Positions 15,909 to 22,846 of a stretch of 25,293 bases of DNA are shown one piece after another. Source of the DNA: Nanobdellota archaeon (GTDB taxonomy: Archaea > Nanobdellota > Nanobdellia > SCGC-AAA011-G17 > GW2011-AR17); assembly GCA_030018575.1 (NCBI GenBank), contig JASEIA010000007.1, positions 1 to 25,293 of the forward strand, given 5' to 3'. A program made the position numbers and the translations under genes. The notes under the pieces are model-generated. The model had not been told where the DNA came from, searched no databases, and worked only from the letters and a program-made list of their open reading frames with translations. Numbering within the stretch: the first letter of the stretch is position 1; each line of letters starts with the position of its first letter.

Positions 15909-16628
15909 ATGGCTGTAAAGAAAATATTGAAATTAAAGGACCACGAGTATTTCTGGGAAAAAGGTGATTTGCATACTCACCTCGGTGTTGTCATGGAAAA
16001 GGACATTAAGAAAGCGAAATCATCTGTGAAAACCCACAAGGGCGAGAAGCTCACTGTGCACGAGCCTAACGCAGTTGACTTGACCCGCGCAATGGAAAGA
16101 GGGCCGCAGATGCCTTTCCTGAAAGATGTTGCGATTATTGCGTTCTATTCAGGCATTTCCAAGGAAAGCAGGGTGTTGGATGCAGGCTCTGGCTCAGGGT
16201 TAATTGCAATTGCAATGGCAAAGATTGCAAAGTCAGTTGTTTCGTATGAGAGGGACAAGAGGTTCTTCGGCTTGGCAAAGAAGAATGCTGCATTGTTCGG
16301 GCTGAAGAATGTGAAATTTGTTGAAAAGGATGTTTACAAAGGCATTTCAGAGAAGGATTTGGATTTGGTTGTTCTTGACTTGCCTGAGCCGTGGAAGGCT
16401 TTGAAACACGCTGAGAAAGCAATGAAAGCAGGAGGCTGCCTTTGCGCTTATCTGCCTAATATCAGCCAGACAGAAAAGCTTATTAAAGAGTCAAAGAAAT
16501 ACTCATTCGGGTTTGCAAAGACAATAGAAGTCATTGAGAGAGAGTGGGTTGTTGATGACCTGCGCTTGAGGCCGTCGCACCACATGTATGGGCATACGGC
16601 GTTTTTAACATTCATGAGGAGACTATGA
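15909..16628 (+). CDS. trmI: tRNA (adenine-N1)-methyltransferase TrmI, archaeal
   Basis: A 239-residue protein with the TrmI arrangement. An N-terminal beta domain (about residues 1-65) is followed by a class I SAM-binding fold with motif I VLDAGSGSG (89-97) and the ribose-binding Glu in VSYERD (about 114). The catalytic-region motif is LDLPEPW (about 156-162). Archaeal TrmI methylates A57/A58 in the T loop of tRNA as a tetramer, stabilising the elbow. The length is typical. The stop overlaps the next gene by ATGA. Confidence 0.9.
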   Translation: MAVKKILKLKDHEYFWEKGDLHTHLGVVMEKDIKKAKSSVKTHKGEKLTVHEPNAVDLTRAMERGPQMPFLKDVAIIAFYSGISKESRVLDAGSGSGLIAIAMAKIAKSVVSYERDKRFFGLAKKNAALFGLKNVKFVEKDVYKGISEKDLDLVVLDLPEPWKALKHAEKAMKAGGCLCAYLPNISQTEKLIKESKKYSFGFAKTIEVIEREWVVDDLRLRPSHHMYGHTAFLTFMRRL

Positions 16629-16975
16629 AACCGAAAAAAGTCAGAGTGGGCGTATTTAATGAACAGATAGGCGGGAATGTTGTATTTGTCATTCCGGGAA
16701 AGAAAGTTTCATATCAGGGGATTCTTGAAAAAATAGAATCAGAAGGCGCCTTGAGATATGTTCCTAAGCTTCATGTGCATGAGAAGTCAAACTGGTGCCT
16801 TATTTTTGTGCGTCCATGGTTGAATCGCTATACAATCTACTGCGCCAATCCGGTTAATACAGAGGGAGAGGCAATTGCATTCCTTTCTGTCATTGAGAAT
16901 AAGCTTTCTTCAGGCAAGTCAATAGACGAAGTTGTTGAAAACAACTTTGAAAATGCATTTATGTATTTGGACTAA
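16625..16975 (+). CDS. Small unrecognised protein coupled to trmI
   Basis: A 116-residue alpha/beta protein with no membrane segment or known motif. Strands appear as KVRVGVFN and NVVFVIPG near the N terminus; a basic, aromatic section WCLIFVRPWLNRYTIYC lies near residues 58-74. Translational coupling to trmI through ATGA suggests a role in tRNA modification or simple co-expression. The gene ends 8 nt before the 3' end of the convergent RNase P RNA gene. Confidence 0.65.
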   Translation: MKPKKVRVGVFNEQIGGNVVFVIPGKKVSYQGILEKIESEGALRYVPKLHVHEKSNWCLIFVRPWLNRYTIYCANPVNTEGEAIAFLSVIENKLSSGKSIDEVVENNFENAFMYLD

Positions 16976-16983
16976 GAAAAATT

Positions 16984-17347
16984 TCGTAGGGGCGGATAAG
17001 CCGCCTTTTGTAAGTGCCCTATGGCGCCCTTCCCTAAAGGAGGACTTGGAAACACTTTGCCGGCATTCAACTAAGCGTCCTTGTGGACTTGCATCTGAAG
17101 GTGCTAGCCGTTCCAACGTGCTTCTGGAAGATGCTCGGCCTTAGCCATTGTTGCCAATGGGTTCATAGCCTCATAGCCAGCCAAATGCCGTTCCGTTTCT
17201 GTGCTGTTGACTTCCCTGTGCGGGAACTTTCTTTTGAAAGCTTCCTTGTCGGCAGCTGCTGGAACCATTTCAGGTTCCAGCAACATCCTATTGATGGGCG
17301 GACTTTCCTCACACACTGAAGTGCGAAGCCGGTTCGCGCCCCTACGA
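16984..17347 (-). ncRNA. rnpB: RNase P RNA, archaeal
   Basis: Read on the minus strand, the RNA begins and ends with perfectly complementary 11-mers, TCGTAGGGGCG and CGCCCCTACGA, forming helix P1. Near the 5' end is GTGTGAGGAAAGTCCGCCC, which contains the universal CR-I sequence GAGGAAAGTCC (plus-strand 17300-17310). Near the 3' end, ACAAAAGGCGGCTTATCC (16994-17011) is CR-V and supplies the P4 partner. An AGCACAGAAAC segment lies between. The length of about 364 nt fits a type-A archaeal RNase P RNA. With its proteins it removes 5' leaders from pre-tRNA, for instance that of the tRNA-Val here. Short open frames across it are not genes. Confidence 0.93.
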
Positions 17348-17368
17348 GTTTTTAGCGTATTAAGCGGT

Positions 17369-17375
17369 ATTAAAG
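17369..17375 (-). promoter_or_regulatory. Possible TATA box for rnpB
   Basis: TTTAATA on the minus strand lies 22-28 nt before the predicted RNA 5' end. It overlaps the last codons of the upstream small-protein gene, so rnpB may use its own promoter, read-through from that operon, or both. Confidence 0.4.
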
Positions 17376-17846
17376 CTTTATGCTTGTTGAAGGAATATAC
17401 TTCTTTTTCTTGCTATCTGCCTTCTTATCCCCTGCGCAGCCTGCAAAGAACACCAGTGTGAACAATGCGCATAAGCCTAATGCGGCAACCTGCGTCTTGC
17501 TCTGAGTGCCCGGGCTGTATGCATTAATCTTGTAAAGCATGTCCTTGAACCAGTCTGTTTTTGCTATGTATGCCAGCGTGCCAAAGTCTGCAATCCCTTC
17601 AAGCCCTGCCCTTCTTAACTGGTTGTCTCCGCCGAGTTTTCCCACAATGCTTCCTACAGCCGCTCCTGCGCCGCCTGCAGCTATCCACTGCCCTACATTG
17701 CTGAGCATTTCAAGGTCTGATGCAGAGTTAGGAGTGGGCCTTGTGCTGCTTCCGAAGTAATTCATCACATATTCTATTGCTTCAGGCAGAAAGTAGCAAG
17801 CAGCTCCTGCTGTTGCCACTCCAAGCCATGCTTTTGTGTTTGTCAT
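17370..17846 (-). CDS. Small multi-helix membrane protein, unrecognised
   Basis: A 158-residue protein, last of four co-directional small genes. Hydrophobic stretches occur at about residues 6-22 (AWLGVATAGAACYFL), 52-72 (Ala/Gly-rich, with GAGAAVGSIVGKLGG) and 122-138 (AALGLCALFTLVFFAGC). The end is Lys-rich (KKADSKKKKY). Together these suggest an integral membrane protein of two or three helices. AAGAGG precedes the ATG. No homologue is recognised. The stop codon lies only 23 nt upstream of the RNase P RNA. Confidence 0.6.
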   Translation of the reverse strand: MTNTKAWLGVATAGAACYFLPEAIEYVMNYFGSSTRPTPNSASDLEMLSNVGQWIAAGGAGAAVGSIVGKLGGDNQLRRAGLEGIADFGTLAYIAKTDWFKDMLYKINAYSPGTQSKTQVAALGLCALFTLVFFAGCAGDKKADSKKKKYIPSTSIKL

Positions 17847-17855
17847 CTTTTCCTC

Positions 17856-18071
17856 TTAATTCTCCCTCTCCATTCTTCCGTCCTTTATCTTTATTCTTCC
17901 GCCTACTGCATAGCCCCAAAGCTTGCTTGGGTCTTCAACAACAATCTCATACCTTGAAAGCATGAGCAGTGTGTTAAGCTTTTCATCTTCAAGCGCCTTT
18001 CCGCTTCTATAGGGGAACCTGGGCTCGTCGCTCGCTATTCTTATGATTTCCTCGCCGACTATGATGTCCAT
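17856..18071 (-). CDS. Small soluble protein, unrecognised
   Basis: A 71-residue, beta-rich and charged protein without membrane segments. A strong Shine-Dalgarno GGAGG lies just before the ATG and overlaps the stop region of the preceding gene (1-nt gap). That spacing, shared by the four-gene run, supports it as real. The function is unknown. Confidence 0.55.
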   Translation of the reverse strand: MDIIVGEEIIRIASDEPRFPYRSGKALEDEKLNTLLMLSRYEIVVEDPSKLWGYAVGGRIKIKDGRMEREN

Positions 18072-18072
18072 T

Positions 18073-18351
18073 TTACCTCCTTACCTGCTCGTATCCTGAG
18101 CCGCACCATTCTTCGCTTGCGCTTCTTTCGCTATTCAGCATCATGTAGGCATTCCTGCACTCTTCCTGTATTCTTGCGCTTTCATTCTGCAAGTCAAGCG
18201 AATTGCAAAGCTCTGCTGTCGCAGTATCCTGCATTCTGGCTGTTTCTGCAATTGTCTCAGGCCTCACGCAGCAGCTCTCGTTTCTTATGCTTAAAGCAGC
18301 AACGCCCAAGCCAACCAAGGCTCCAAGCCCCCTTCGTATGTTTTTGTTCAT
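18073..18351 (-). CDS. Small N-terminally anchored protein, Cys-containing
   Basis: A 92-residue protein. A basic start (NKNIRR) is followed by a Gly/Ala/Leu-rich hydrophobic segment (about residues 8-21), then a CC pair and a long polar, probably helical region with two further Cys. It may be anchored by its N terminus and carry disulfides outside the cell. One nucleotide separates it from each neighbour. It is not recognised. Confidence 0.55.
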   Translation of the reverse strand: MNKNIRRGLGALVGLGVAALSIRNESCCVRPETIAETARMQDTATAELCNSLDLQNESARIQEECRNAYMMLNSERSASEEWCGSGYEQVRR

Positions 18352-18352
18352 T

Positions 18353-18637
18353 TTACTGCCTCTCCTTCAAGTACTGCTCTACCGGCTGTCCATCAATCTG
18401 TAAGTATACTCTCTGCCCGTCAATGTCATAGAACTTTTCAGGTGCCTCAGCGCCGAGGACGTTTGCTGTATGGATTTGCGGCTTTAGCTCCTCGGTTTTA
18501 TAATTTACAGCATATACTGCTAACCCTGCTACAACGCCAATTTTAGCAAGTACAGCAAGTATAGTTCTTGTATTGTTTGCTCTTGTGTGGCTATATAATC
18601 CGTCCACCTTGTTTATTAGTGTCTTTTCATGTTCCAT
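18353..18637 (-). CDS. Small single-pass membrane protein, unrecognised
   Basis: A 94-residue protein, first of the small-protein operon. A charged N terminus of about 30 residues precedes one membrane helix (TILAVLAKIGVVAGLAVYAV, about residues 26-45), followed by a polar tail with YDIDGQRVYLQIDGQPV. The ATG at 18637 is chosen because a strong GGAGGGGG lies about 10 nt upstream; an in-frame start at 18679 has none. Its roughly 100-nt leader contains the hairpin element at 18667-18731. Confidence 0.6.
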   Translation of the reverse strand: MEHEKTLINKVDGLYSHTRANNTRTILAVLAKIGVVAGLAVYAVNYKTEELKPQIHTANVLGAEAPEKFYDIDGQRVYLQIDGQPVEQYLKERQ

Positions 18638-18666
18638 TTTCAAATACCCCCTCCTTTCTTTCCTTG

Positions 18667-18731
18667 CGATGCTTTGCATCGTGAGGTCCCGAAAACCGCA
18701 GTTTTCGCGGATGAGAGTAAGGATAAACTCT
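18667..18731 (+). repeat. Second copy of the three-hairpin element
   Basis: The hairpins are CGATGC-TTT-GCATCG (18667-18681); CC+CGAAAAC-CGCA-GTTTTCG+C+GG (18688-18710), with an unpaired C on the 3' side; and AGAGT-AAGGATAA-ACTCT (18714-18731). Order, orientation and C bulge match 2975-3042 while the paired bases differ. On the minus strand this lies in the leader of the small-protein operon. Confidence 0.55.
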
Positions 18732-18760
18732 TATATGTTACTATTTAGCAGTTAGAACGC

Positions 18761-18770
18761 ATATATAAAC
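18761..18770 (-). promoter_or_regulatory. TATA box for the small-protein operon
   Basis: GTTTATATAT on the minus strand predicts a start near 18738, so the mRNA leader of about 100 nt contains the three-hairpin element before the Shine-Dalgarno at about 18647-18654. Confidence 0.55.
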
Positions 18771-18773
18771 TTT

Positions 18774-18850
18774 GCGGTTTGCAAAACCGCGAAGTTCGGT
18801 AAGCAGTGACAGAAGCTTTCGGCGCATCAGGAAGCTTCCGAATGCCGGAA
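18774..18850. other. Additional hairpins in the divergent intergenic region
   Basis: GCGGTTT with AAACCGC (18774-18790), GAAGCTT with AAGCTTC (18812-18838), and TTCCG with CGGAA (18836-18850) form further stem-loops between the divergent promoters. The last two share bases and cannot form together. No gene is seen here. Confidence 0.5.
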
Positions 18851-18881
18851 AAGCCCACAGTGAATGTCCGCAGTGCAAACA

Positions 18882-18889
18882 TTTATATA
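18882..18889 (+). promoter_or_regulatory. TATA box for the ATPase gene
   Basis: TTTATATA lies 23-30 nt before a first ATG at 18912. A second TTTATATA at 18899-18906 lies 28-35 nt before the ATG at 18934. Either could drive the gene. Confidence 0.55.
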
Positions 18890-18901
18890 TTCCGTAAGTT
18901 T

Positions 18902-18949
18902 ATATAAACCTATGGAAGAGAAGATATAAACCTATGGAAGAGAAGATAT
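18902..18949 (+). repeat. 22-bp tandem duplication over the start codon
   Basis: The unit ATATAAACCTATGGAAGAGA begins at 18902 and repeats with period 22, the identity running to 18949 (about 2.2 copies). It carries the ATG and first codons. The first copy reads MEEKI then TAA; the second copy opens the full gene. Confidence 0.9.
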
Positions 18950-20328
18950 TCATAAACCGCAAAGATGAGATGTCCTCCCTGCTCTCTGCCCTGAAACGAA
19001 AAGGGGCGGAACTTATGATAGTTTATGGAAGGAGAAGGGTTGGAAAAAGCAGGCTTTTGAGGGAAATCAGGCAACAGATAAAAATAGGGCTGTTTGTCAT
19101 GCTTGAGGAGGCTGATTATGCCACAAACCTGAAAAAAGCTGCTGGCGAGGCAATGAAAGAGTTTGGGTTTCCCAGCTTCTCCCCTTCATCATTCAGGGAG
19201 CTGTTCAAAGCCATTCCAGATGGAACAATAGTATTCCTTGATGAATATTCTTACATCGCCGGCTCTGCAGGGGAGTTTCAGGCGATTTGGGAAGAGACGG
19301 CAAAGCCCAAGGGGATTAAGATAGTGCTGTCAGGCTCGCTGATGCGCGTTATGGAAGACCTTAATTACTCATTAAAAAGCCCGCTTTACGGAAGGGCAAC
19401 AAAAATCATAAAATTAATGCCCCTGAATCTCGCTTATGTGAGGGAATGGTATGGGACAAATGCAAAATTTGAGGACATATTAATTACCTATTTTTGTGTT
19501 GGCGGCATTCCGAGGTATCTGGAGGTAATGGAAAAGCCAGGGCAGGGGGGCATTAAAGAAACCTTTTTTTCAAAAGAAGGGCTGTTACTGAGGGAAGGCA
19601 AGTTGTTCATTAAGGAGAGCTTCCCTTATTCCCTGGTTATCCCGAAGATTATGTTTTCTATCGCAAATGGGGAAACAGAAGCGGCGAAGATTGCCAACAC
19701 CGTCCAGATAAAAGGAAGCGAAATAGGAAAATACCTTTCCTTGCTTTCAGATTATGGGCTTGTCGAAAAGAAATACCCTGTTCTTGGCGGCGGAAAAAAA
19801 GACGTCAGGTTTTATCCCGGGGACAGGCTTTTTTCATTCTGGAACAGATTCGTATGGCCTTACTATGATGAGATTGAGGCGGGTTCAGGGAGGTGGGCGC
19901 TTGATGATTTTGAAGCAGGCTTCAGTTCTTTTTGCGGGCATGAGTTTGAAAAAGCCGTCGCAGAATTGATAACGCTCTACCCTAAAATCCTGCCTGTTGA
20001 CTTCACAGCCATAGGGAGGCAGTGGGGGAGAGTGCCTGCAAAGCTAAAGCCCGAAACGGGAAAAGGATGTTATGAGATTGATATGTGTGCAATAAATGAA
20101 AAAACAAAAGATATTGTGTTCTGCGAATGCAAATGGAAAAAGAAGGTAGACGCAGGAGAGATTGCAAAATCCCTGCTTGAAAAGTCAAAATTTGTGGAAT
20201 GGCGAAATGCAGAAAGAAAAGAGTCTTTTGCTGTATTTGCAAAAACATTCAGCAGAAAGATAACAGAACTCGAAGGAAGAAAGGTTTATTGTTTTGATTT
20301 GAAGGAGATTGAGGCTGCCCTGAGATAA
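18934..20328 (+). CDS. Archaeal ATPase with C-terminal DUF234 (PD-(D/E)xK-like) domain
   Basis: A 464-residue protein of the archaeal AAA/STAND-like ATPase family. An INRKDEM start is followed by Walker A, YGRRRVGKSRL (about residues 30-40), and Walker B, IVFLDEYSYI (about 100-109). SGSLMRVM near 130 fits a sensor region. After winged-helix-like segments, the C-terminal DUF234 domain has an EFEKAV start and the acid-(strand)-ExK pattern (EIDMCA then FCECKW) of restriction-like nucleases, at about residues 384-405. The in vivo role of the family is unsettled; it is frequent in mobile or defence settings. The first ATG, in a tandem duplication, is followed by a stop, so 18934 is the start. Confidence 0.85.
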   Translation: MEEKIFINRKDEMSSLLSALKRKGAELMIVYGRRRVGKSRLLREIRQQIKIGLFVMLEEADYATNLKKAAGEAMKEFGFPSFSPSSFRELFKAIPDGTIVFLDEYSYIAGSAGEFQAIWEETAKPKGIKIVLSGSLMRVMEDLNYSLKSPLYGRATKIIKLMPLNLAYVREWYGTNAKFEDILITYFCVGGIPRYLEVMEKPGQGGIKETFFSKEGLLLREGKLFIKESFPYSLVIPKIMFSIANGETEAAKIANTVQIKGSEIGKYLSLLSDYGLVEKKYPVLGGGKKDVRFYPGDRLFSFWNRFVWPYYDEIEAGSGRWALDDFEAGFSSFCGHEFEKAVAELITLYPKILPVDFTAIGRQWGRVPAKLKPETGKGCYEIDMCAINEKTKDIVFCECKWKKKVDAGEIAKSLLEKSKFVEWRNAERKESFAVFAKTFSRKITELEGRKVYCFDLKEIEAALR

Positions 20329-20359
20329 TTCCCGAATATTGCAATGGAATATTATAAGT

Positions 20360-20593
20360 TTATATACTATTATGATCCCAATTATACAAAAACCTTAGCC
20401 TCATTTTTTCAAAAAAACCCGACCCAGCTTTGACGAGGGAAGAAAAAAACCCCATCCGGCAACCTTGGAAATCCTCCAAAAAATCCTCAAAAAAGCCTTC
20501 TTTTTCCGCCTCGTCCATGCGTATTTCCAACACCTGCCGTAAAAACGCGCCTTTTTTGACAGCAATCCTTTTAAGCAACCACTTGCCACTTGC
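20360..20593 (-). CDS. Possible small basic protein
   Basis: A minus-strand frame of 78 residues from an ATG (longer with a TTG at 20626). It is rich in Lys, Glu and Phe, with a DEAEKEGFFEDFLEDFQG segment. A TATA-like TTATATTT lies about 30 nt upstream. No homologue or motif is recognised and there is no clear Shine-Dalgarno, so it may be chance. If it is not a gene, the 431 bases between 20328 and 20760 hold only promoters and short inverted repeats. Confidence 0.3.
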   Translation of the reverse strand, partial: ASGKWLLKRIAVKKGAFLRQVLEIRMDEAEKEGFFEDFLEDFQGCRMGFFSSLVKAGSGFFEKMRLRFLYNWDHNSI

Positions 20594-20610
20594 CATGCGC
20601 GTGGCGAGAG

Positions 20611-20618
20611 TATATAAA
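20611..20618 (+). promoter_or_regulatory. TATA box for the radA operon
   Basis: TATATAAA predicts a start near 20640 and therefore a leader of about 120 nt before the ATG at 20760. That leader contains an inverted repeat, GGCCTG with CAGGCC (about 20673-20709). TATA-like sequence reads both ways here. Confidence 0.45.
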
Positions 20619-20759
20619 TGAGCCAAATATAACTCATAGTGTCCTGAAAAGACGGGGCAAAAAGTTGGGCTTTGGCCTGTGCGTGCCTGAATCAGGGCCA
20701 GAAGCAGGCCACTCCGCCATGAAATAAAAAGCGAAAAGCAAAAACGGAGCGTGAAACAA

Positions 20760-21086
20760 ATGAAAACAGAGGTGCAGAGCGGTTCTGCGAATCGCCCTGT
20801 AAAAAGCTACAGGTGCGGGAATTTTAGCGGCGCGATATGGGCTAATGAGAAGCAAATGCCTGAAGGCATGGTCAGCTTCATGACAGCTTCCTTAAAGAAA
20901 AGCTGGAAAGACAAGTCAGGAAGCTGGAGGGATGAGTCAATCAACCTCAGGAAAAACGATGTTGCAAAGGCAATACTGCTTTTGAACAAGCTGCAGGAAG
21001 AGATGTTCTTCTCAGATACAGGGAGTGAACAGAACTTGCGTTCTGAACCTTCCTTCGCAGACTCGGAAGGTGATGAAAATGAGTAA
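20760..21086 (+). CDS. Small putative nucleic-acid-binding protein preceding RadA
   Basis: A 108-residue protein. After a short polar start comes YRCGNFSGAIWANE, then FMTASLKKSWKDKSGSW and INLRKNDVAKAILLLNKLQEE. This strand-strand-strand-helix pattern, with basic and aromatic residues, resembles small archaeal and viral proteins I take to be single-strand-binding (PC4/whirly-like) on shape alone. The C terminus is acidic, as in many SSBs. ATG 20760 has GGAG about 10 nt upstream; the in-frame GTG at 20751 is too close to it. Its stop lies inside the first codons of radA (8-nt overlap), so the two are co-translated, which fits a recombination role. Confidence 0.7.
   Translation: MKTEVQSGSANRPVKSYRCGNFSGAIWANEKQMPEGMVSFMTASLKKSWKDKSGSWRDESINLRKNDVAKAILLLNKLQEEMFFSDTGSEQNLRSEPSFADSEGDENE
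21030..21071 (+). promoter_or_regulatory. Two hairpins that cover the radA ribosome-binding site
   Basis: CAGAAC-TTGC-GTTCTG (21030-21045) is followed by ACCTTCC (21047-21053) pairing with GGAAGGT (21065-21071). The second stem buries the GGAAGGTGA Shine-Dalgarno of radA. Ribosomes translating the upstream gene pass through it, so it could enforce translational coupling. Confidence 0.5.
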
Positions 21087-22044
21087 AAAAGAGGCTAAGG
21101 AAATAGGGATTTGCGACCTGCCAGGAGTGGGCGCGGCAACAGCTGAAAAATTAAAAGAAGCAGGCTATGAGTCATTGATGGCGCTGGCAGTTGCGACTCC
21201 TGGCGAGCTTGTGGAAGTTGCAGGCGTTGGCGAGGCAGTTGCAAGGAAAATCATAAATGCAGCAAGAAACAACCTGAACCTGGGTTTTGAGTCAGGCGAT
21301 GAAATCCTTAAGAAGAGGGAAGCGATAGGAAAAATCTCAACAGGCAGCGATTCATTGAACGCTCTTGTCGGCGGAGGGATTGAGACAGGCAGCATTACAG
21401 AGACGTACGGGGCTTTTGGCTGCGGAAAGACAAGCATAGCGCATCAGCTTGCTGTAAATGTTCAGCTTCCTCCTGAAAAAGGAGGGCTTAACGGCATTGC
21501 AGTATGGGTTGACACTGAAAGCACTTTCCGCCCTGAAAGAATCATTCAGATTTCAAACGCATTAGGCTTGGATCCGATGGAAATGCTGAGAAACATCAAG
21601 TCAGTAAGGGCTTTTAACTCAGACCACCAGATGATAATTGCAGAGAAAGTGGTAGACCTGATTACAAAGGAGAACCTGCCTGTGAAGCTGGTGATTGTTG
21701 ATTCCCTGACAGCGCACTTTAGGGCGGAATTTGTCGGAAGAGGCACTTTGGCTGACAGGCAGCAGAAGCTGAACAAGCACATGCACACCCTTATGAGGCT
21801 TGCTGACATGCACAATTTATGCGTGTATGTAACCAACCAGGTAATGGCAAGGCCTGATGTGTTCTTCGGAGACCCGACAGCTGCAATTGGCGGAAACATT
21901 GTAGGGCATAATTCGCAGACAAGATTGTATGTAAGAAGGGGAAAGGCAGGCTCAAGGGTTGCAAAACTTGTTGATAGCCCGCATTTGCCTGACGGAGAGG
22001 CAATATTTGAAATCTGCACAGACGGCATAAGGGACGTGAAGTAA
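21079..22044 (+). CDS. radA: RadA recombinase (archaeal RecA/Rad51)
   Basis: A 321-residue protein of typical RadA length. The N-terminal helix-hairpin-helix has DLPGVGAATAEKL (about residues 13-25). The ATPase core has Walker A GAFGCGKTS (about 111-119), Walker B LVIVDSLTA (about 204-212), and the Rad51 signature FVGRGTLADRQQKLNKH. The L2 region is FGDPTAAIGGNIVGH. It forms filaments on single-stranded DNA and carries out strand exchange in repair. ATG 21079 is chosen for its spacing from GGTGA; ATG 21073 is an alternative. It is the second gene of an operon with a putative ssDNA-binding partner. Confidence 0.95.
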   Translation: MSKKEAKEIGICDLPGVGAATAEKLKEAGYESLMALAVATPGELVEVAGVGEAVARKIINAARNNLNLGFESGDEILKKREAIGKISTGSDSLNALVGGGIETGSITETYGAFGCGKTSIAHQLAVNVQLPPEKGGLNGIAVWVDTESTFRPERIIQISNALGLDPMEMLRNIKSVRAFNSDHQMIIAEKVVDLITKENLPVKLVIVDSLTAHFRAEFVGRGTLADRQQKLNKHMHTLMRLADMHNLCVYVTNQVMARPDVFFGDPTAAIGGNIVGHNSQTRLYVRRGKAGSRVAKLVDSPHLPDGEAIFEICTDGIRDVK

Positions 22045-22049
22045 GCGTC

Positions 22050-22066
22050 TTCTTTTTTTATTTTTT
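22050..22066 (+). terminator. T-tract terminator after radA
   Basis: A TCTTTTTTTATTTTTT tract begins 6 nt after the radA stop, enough for archaeal intrinsic termination. Confidence 0.45.
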
Positions 22067-22094
22067 ATCCCAAAACAGGAGAAGAAACTATAAT

Positions 22095-22277
22095 ATTGAA
22101 AAGGCAATTGAACAACAGCTATTCTATTGGCTTAGAAAGCGCTCATCCTCGCAGTATGTTAGCATAAAAGATGACCATCTTTATATTCCCCATAAGCTGT
22201 TCAGTGAAGAAGATGCTGAAGAATGCCTTGAAGACAGCGGGGAGATAATAGAATACATCAGGCAGATGATTGAGTAA
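22095..22277 (+). pseudogene. Small ORF without a canonical start codon
   Basis: A frame of about 60 codons ending TAA at 22275-22277 encodes a coherent, acidic-ended peptide (IEKAIEQQLFYWLRKRSS at the start, DAEECLEDSGEIIEYI near the end). AGGAGAAG at 22077-22084 lies at the right distance before it, but the codon there is ATT; there is no in-frame ATG, GTG or TTG. It is either a gene using a rare start, a gene whose start was lost, or a remnant. Its last 20 bases overlap the end of the opposing gene. Confidence 0.4.
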
Positions 22278-22734
22278 GCAAAATTCCTGCGGGGTCATAG
22301 ACAGCTTTATGGCATTTCATTATTTCTTCAGCCAGCCTTGAGCCTTTTTTCAGTGAATTCTTGAAGTCGCTTGTTTCAAACACCTGCGCCATGACCATAG
22401 CCTTTTTCCCTTTTTTTCCGACTGCAACCGATCCGAACATTTTTTCAAACTTTTTAACATCTTTCTTTACAAGCAATAAGATATCAATGTCAGAGCCTTC
22501 CCTTGCATTGCCTTTTGCAAAATAAATAAAGCCATTTCCTATTGTGTATGTTGTGTAAGGCCTTGTCTTGCCTTTTGTTGCATCTGCTCTCTTAATCCTT
22601 CCTTCTCTTTCAAGCCCTGCAAGGTGCCTATGCAGCCCGGGAAGCGAGATTTTAAGTATTTTTGCAATCTCTGTGGGGGTTTTATTCCCCTGTGCCAGAA
22701 TCCTGATGATTTCCCATTGTTTGCCTTCAATCAT
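22258..22734 (-). CDS. Winged-HTH plus nucleotidyltransferase-like (MNT) protein
   Basis: A 158-residue protein. Residues 1-60 form a winged helix: EIIRILAQGNKTPTEIAKIL then SLPGLHRHLAGLEREGRI. Next comes a nucleotidyltransferase-type strand, REGSDIDILLLV (about 79-90), with two Asp of the DxD metal site. The usual GS motif before it is degenerate (FAKGNA). Such fusions regulate genes or act as MNT-type antitoxins that modify partner toxins or tRNA. No HEPN partner gene is seen next to it. A TATA box 25-33 nt upstream of the ATG supports a leaderless start. Confidence 0.75.
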   Translation of the reverse strand: MIEGKQWEIIRILAQGNKTPTEIAKILKISLPGLHRHLAGLEREGRIKRADATKGKTRPYTTYTIGNGFIYFAKGNAREGSDIDILLLVKKDVKKFEKMFGSVAVGKKGKKAMVMAQVFETSDFKNSLKKGSRLAEEIMKCHKAVYDPAGILLTQSSA

Positions 22735-22758
22735 GTTATTTAGATAATTAGCTAAGTG

Positions 22759-22767
22759 TTTAAATAT
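22759..22767 (-). promoter_or_regulatory. TATA box for HTH/nucleotidyltransferase gene
   Basis: ATATTTAAA on the minus strand lies 25-33 nt before the ATG at 22734. Confidence 0.6.
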
Positions 22768-22846
22768 ATCCTTTAGAAAGGCGGTTTATTCGTTTCTTAC
22801 AACCTCAAAAAATCCTCAAATTCAGGCATCTCCAAGCCTTTTTCTG

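Noticed and set aside
16919..17461. Several open frames of 65-86 codons on both strands
   Set aside because: They lie across the RNase P RNA gene, whose conserved motifs and P1 helix explain the sequence.
20401..20637. A second minus-strand frame (78 codons) overlapping the possible small gene
   Set aside because: Arg/Trp-rich composition typical of an out-of-frame reading, with no start signals.
21165..22028. Minus-strand frames opposite radA
   Set aside because: They arise from the codon pattern of radA on the other strand and show no independent protein features.
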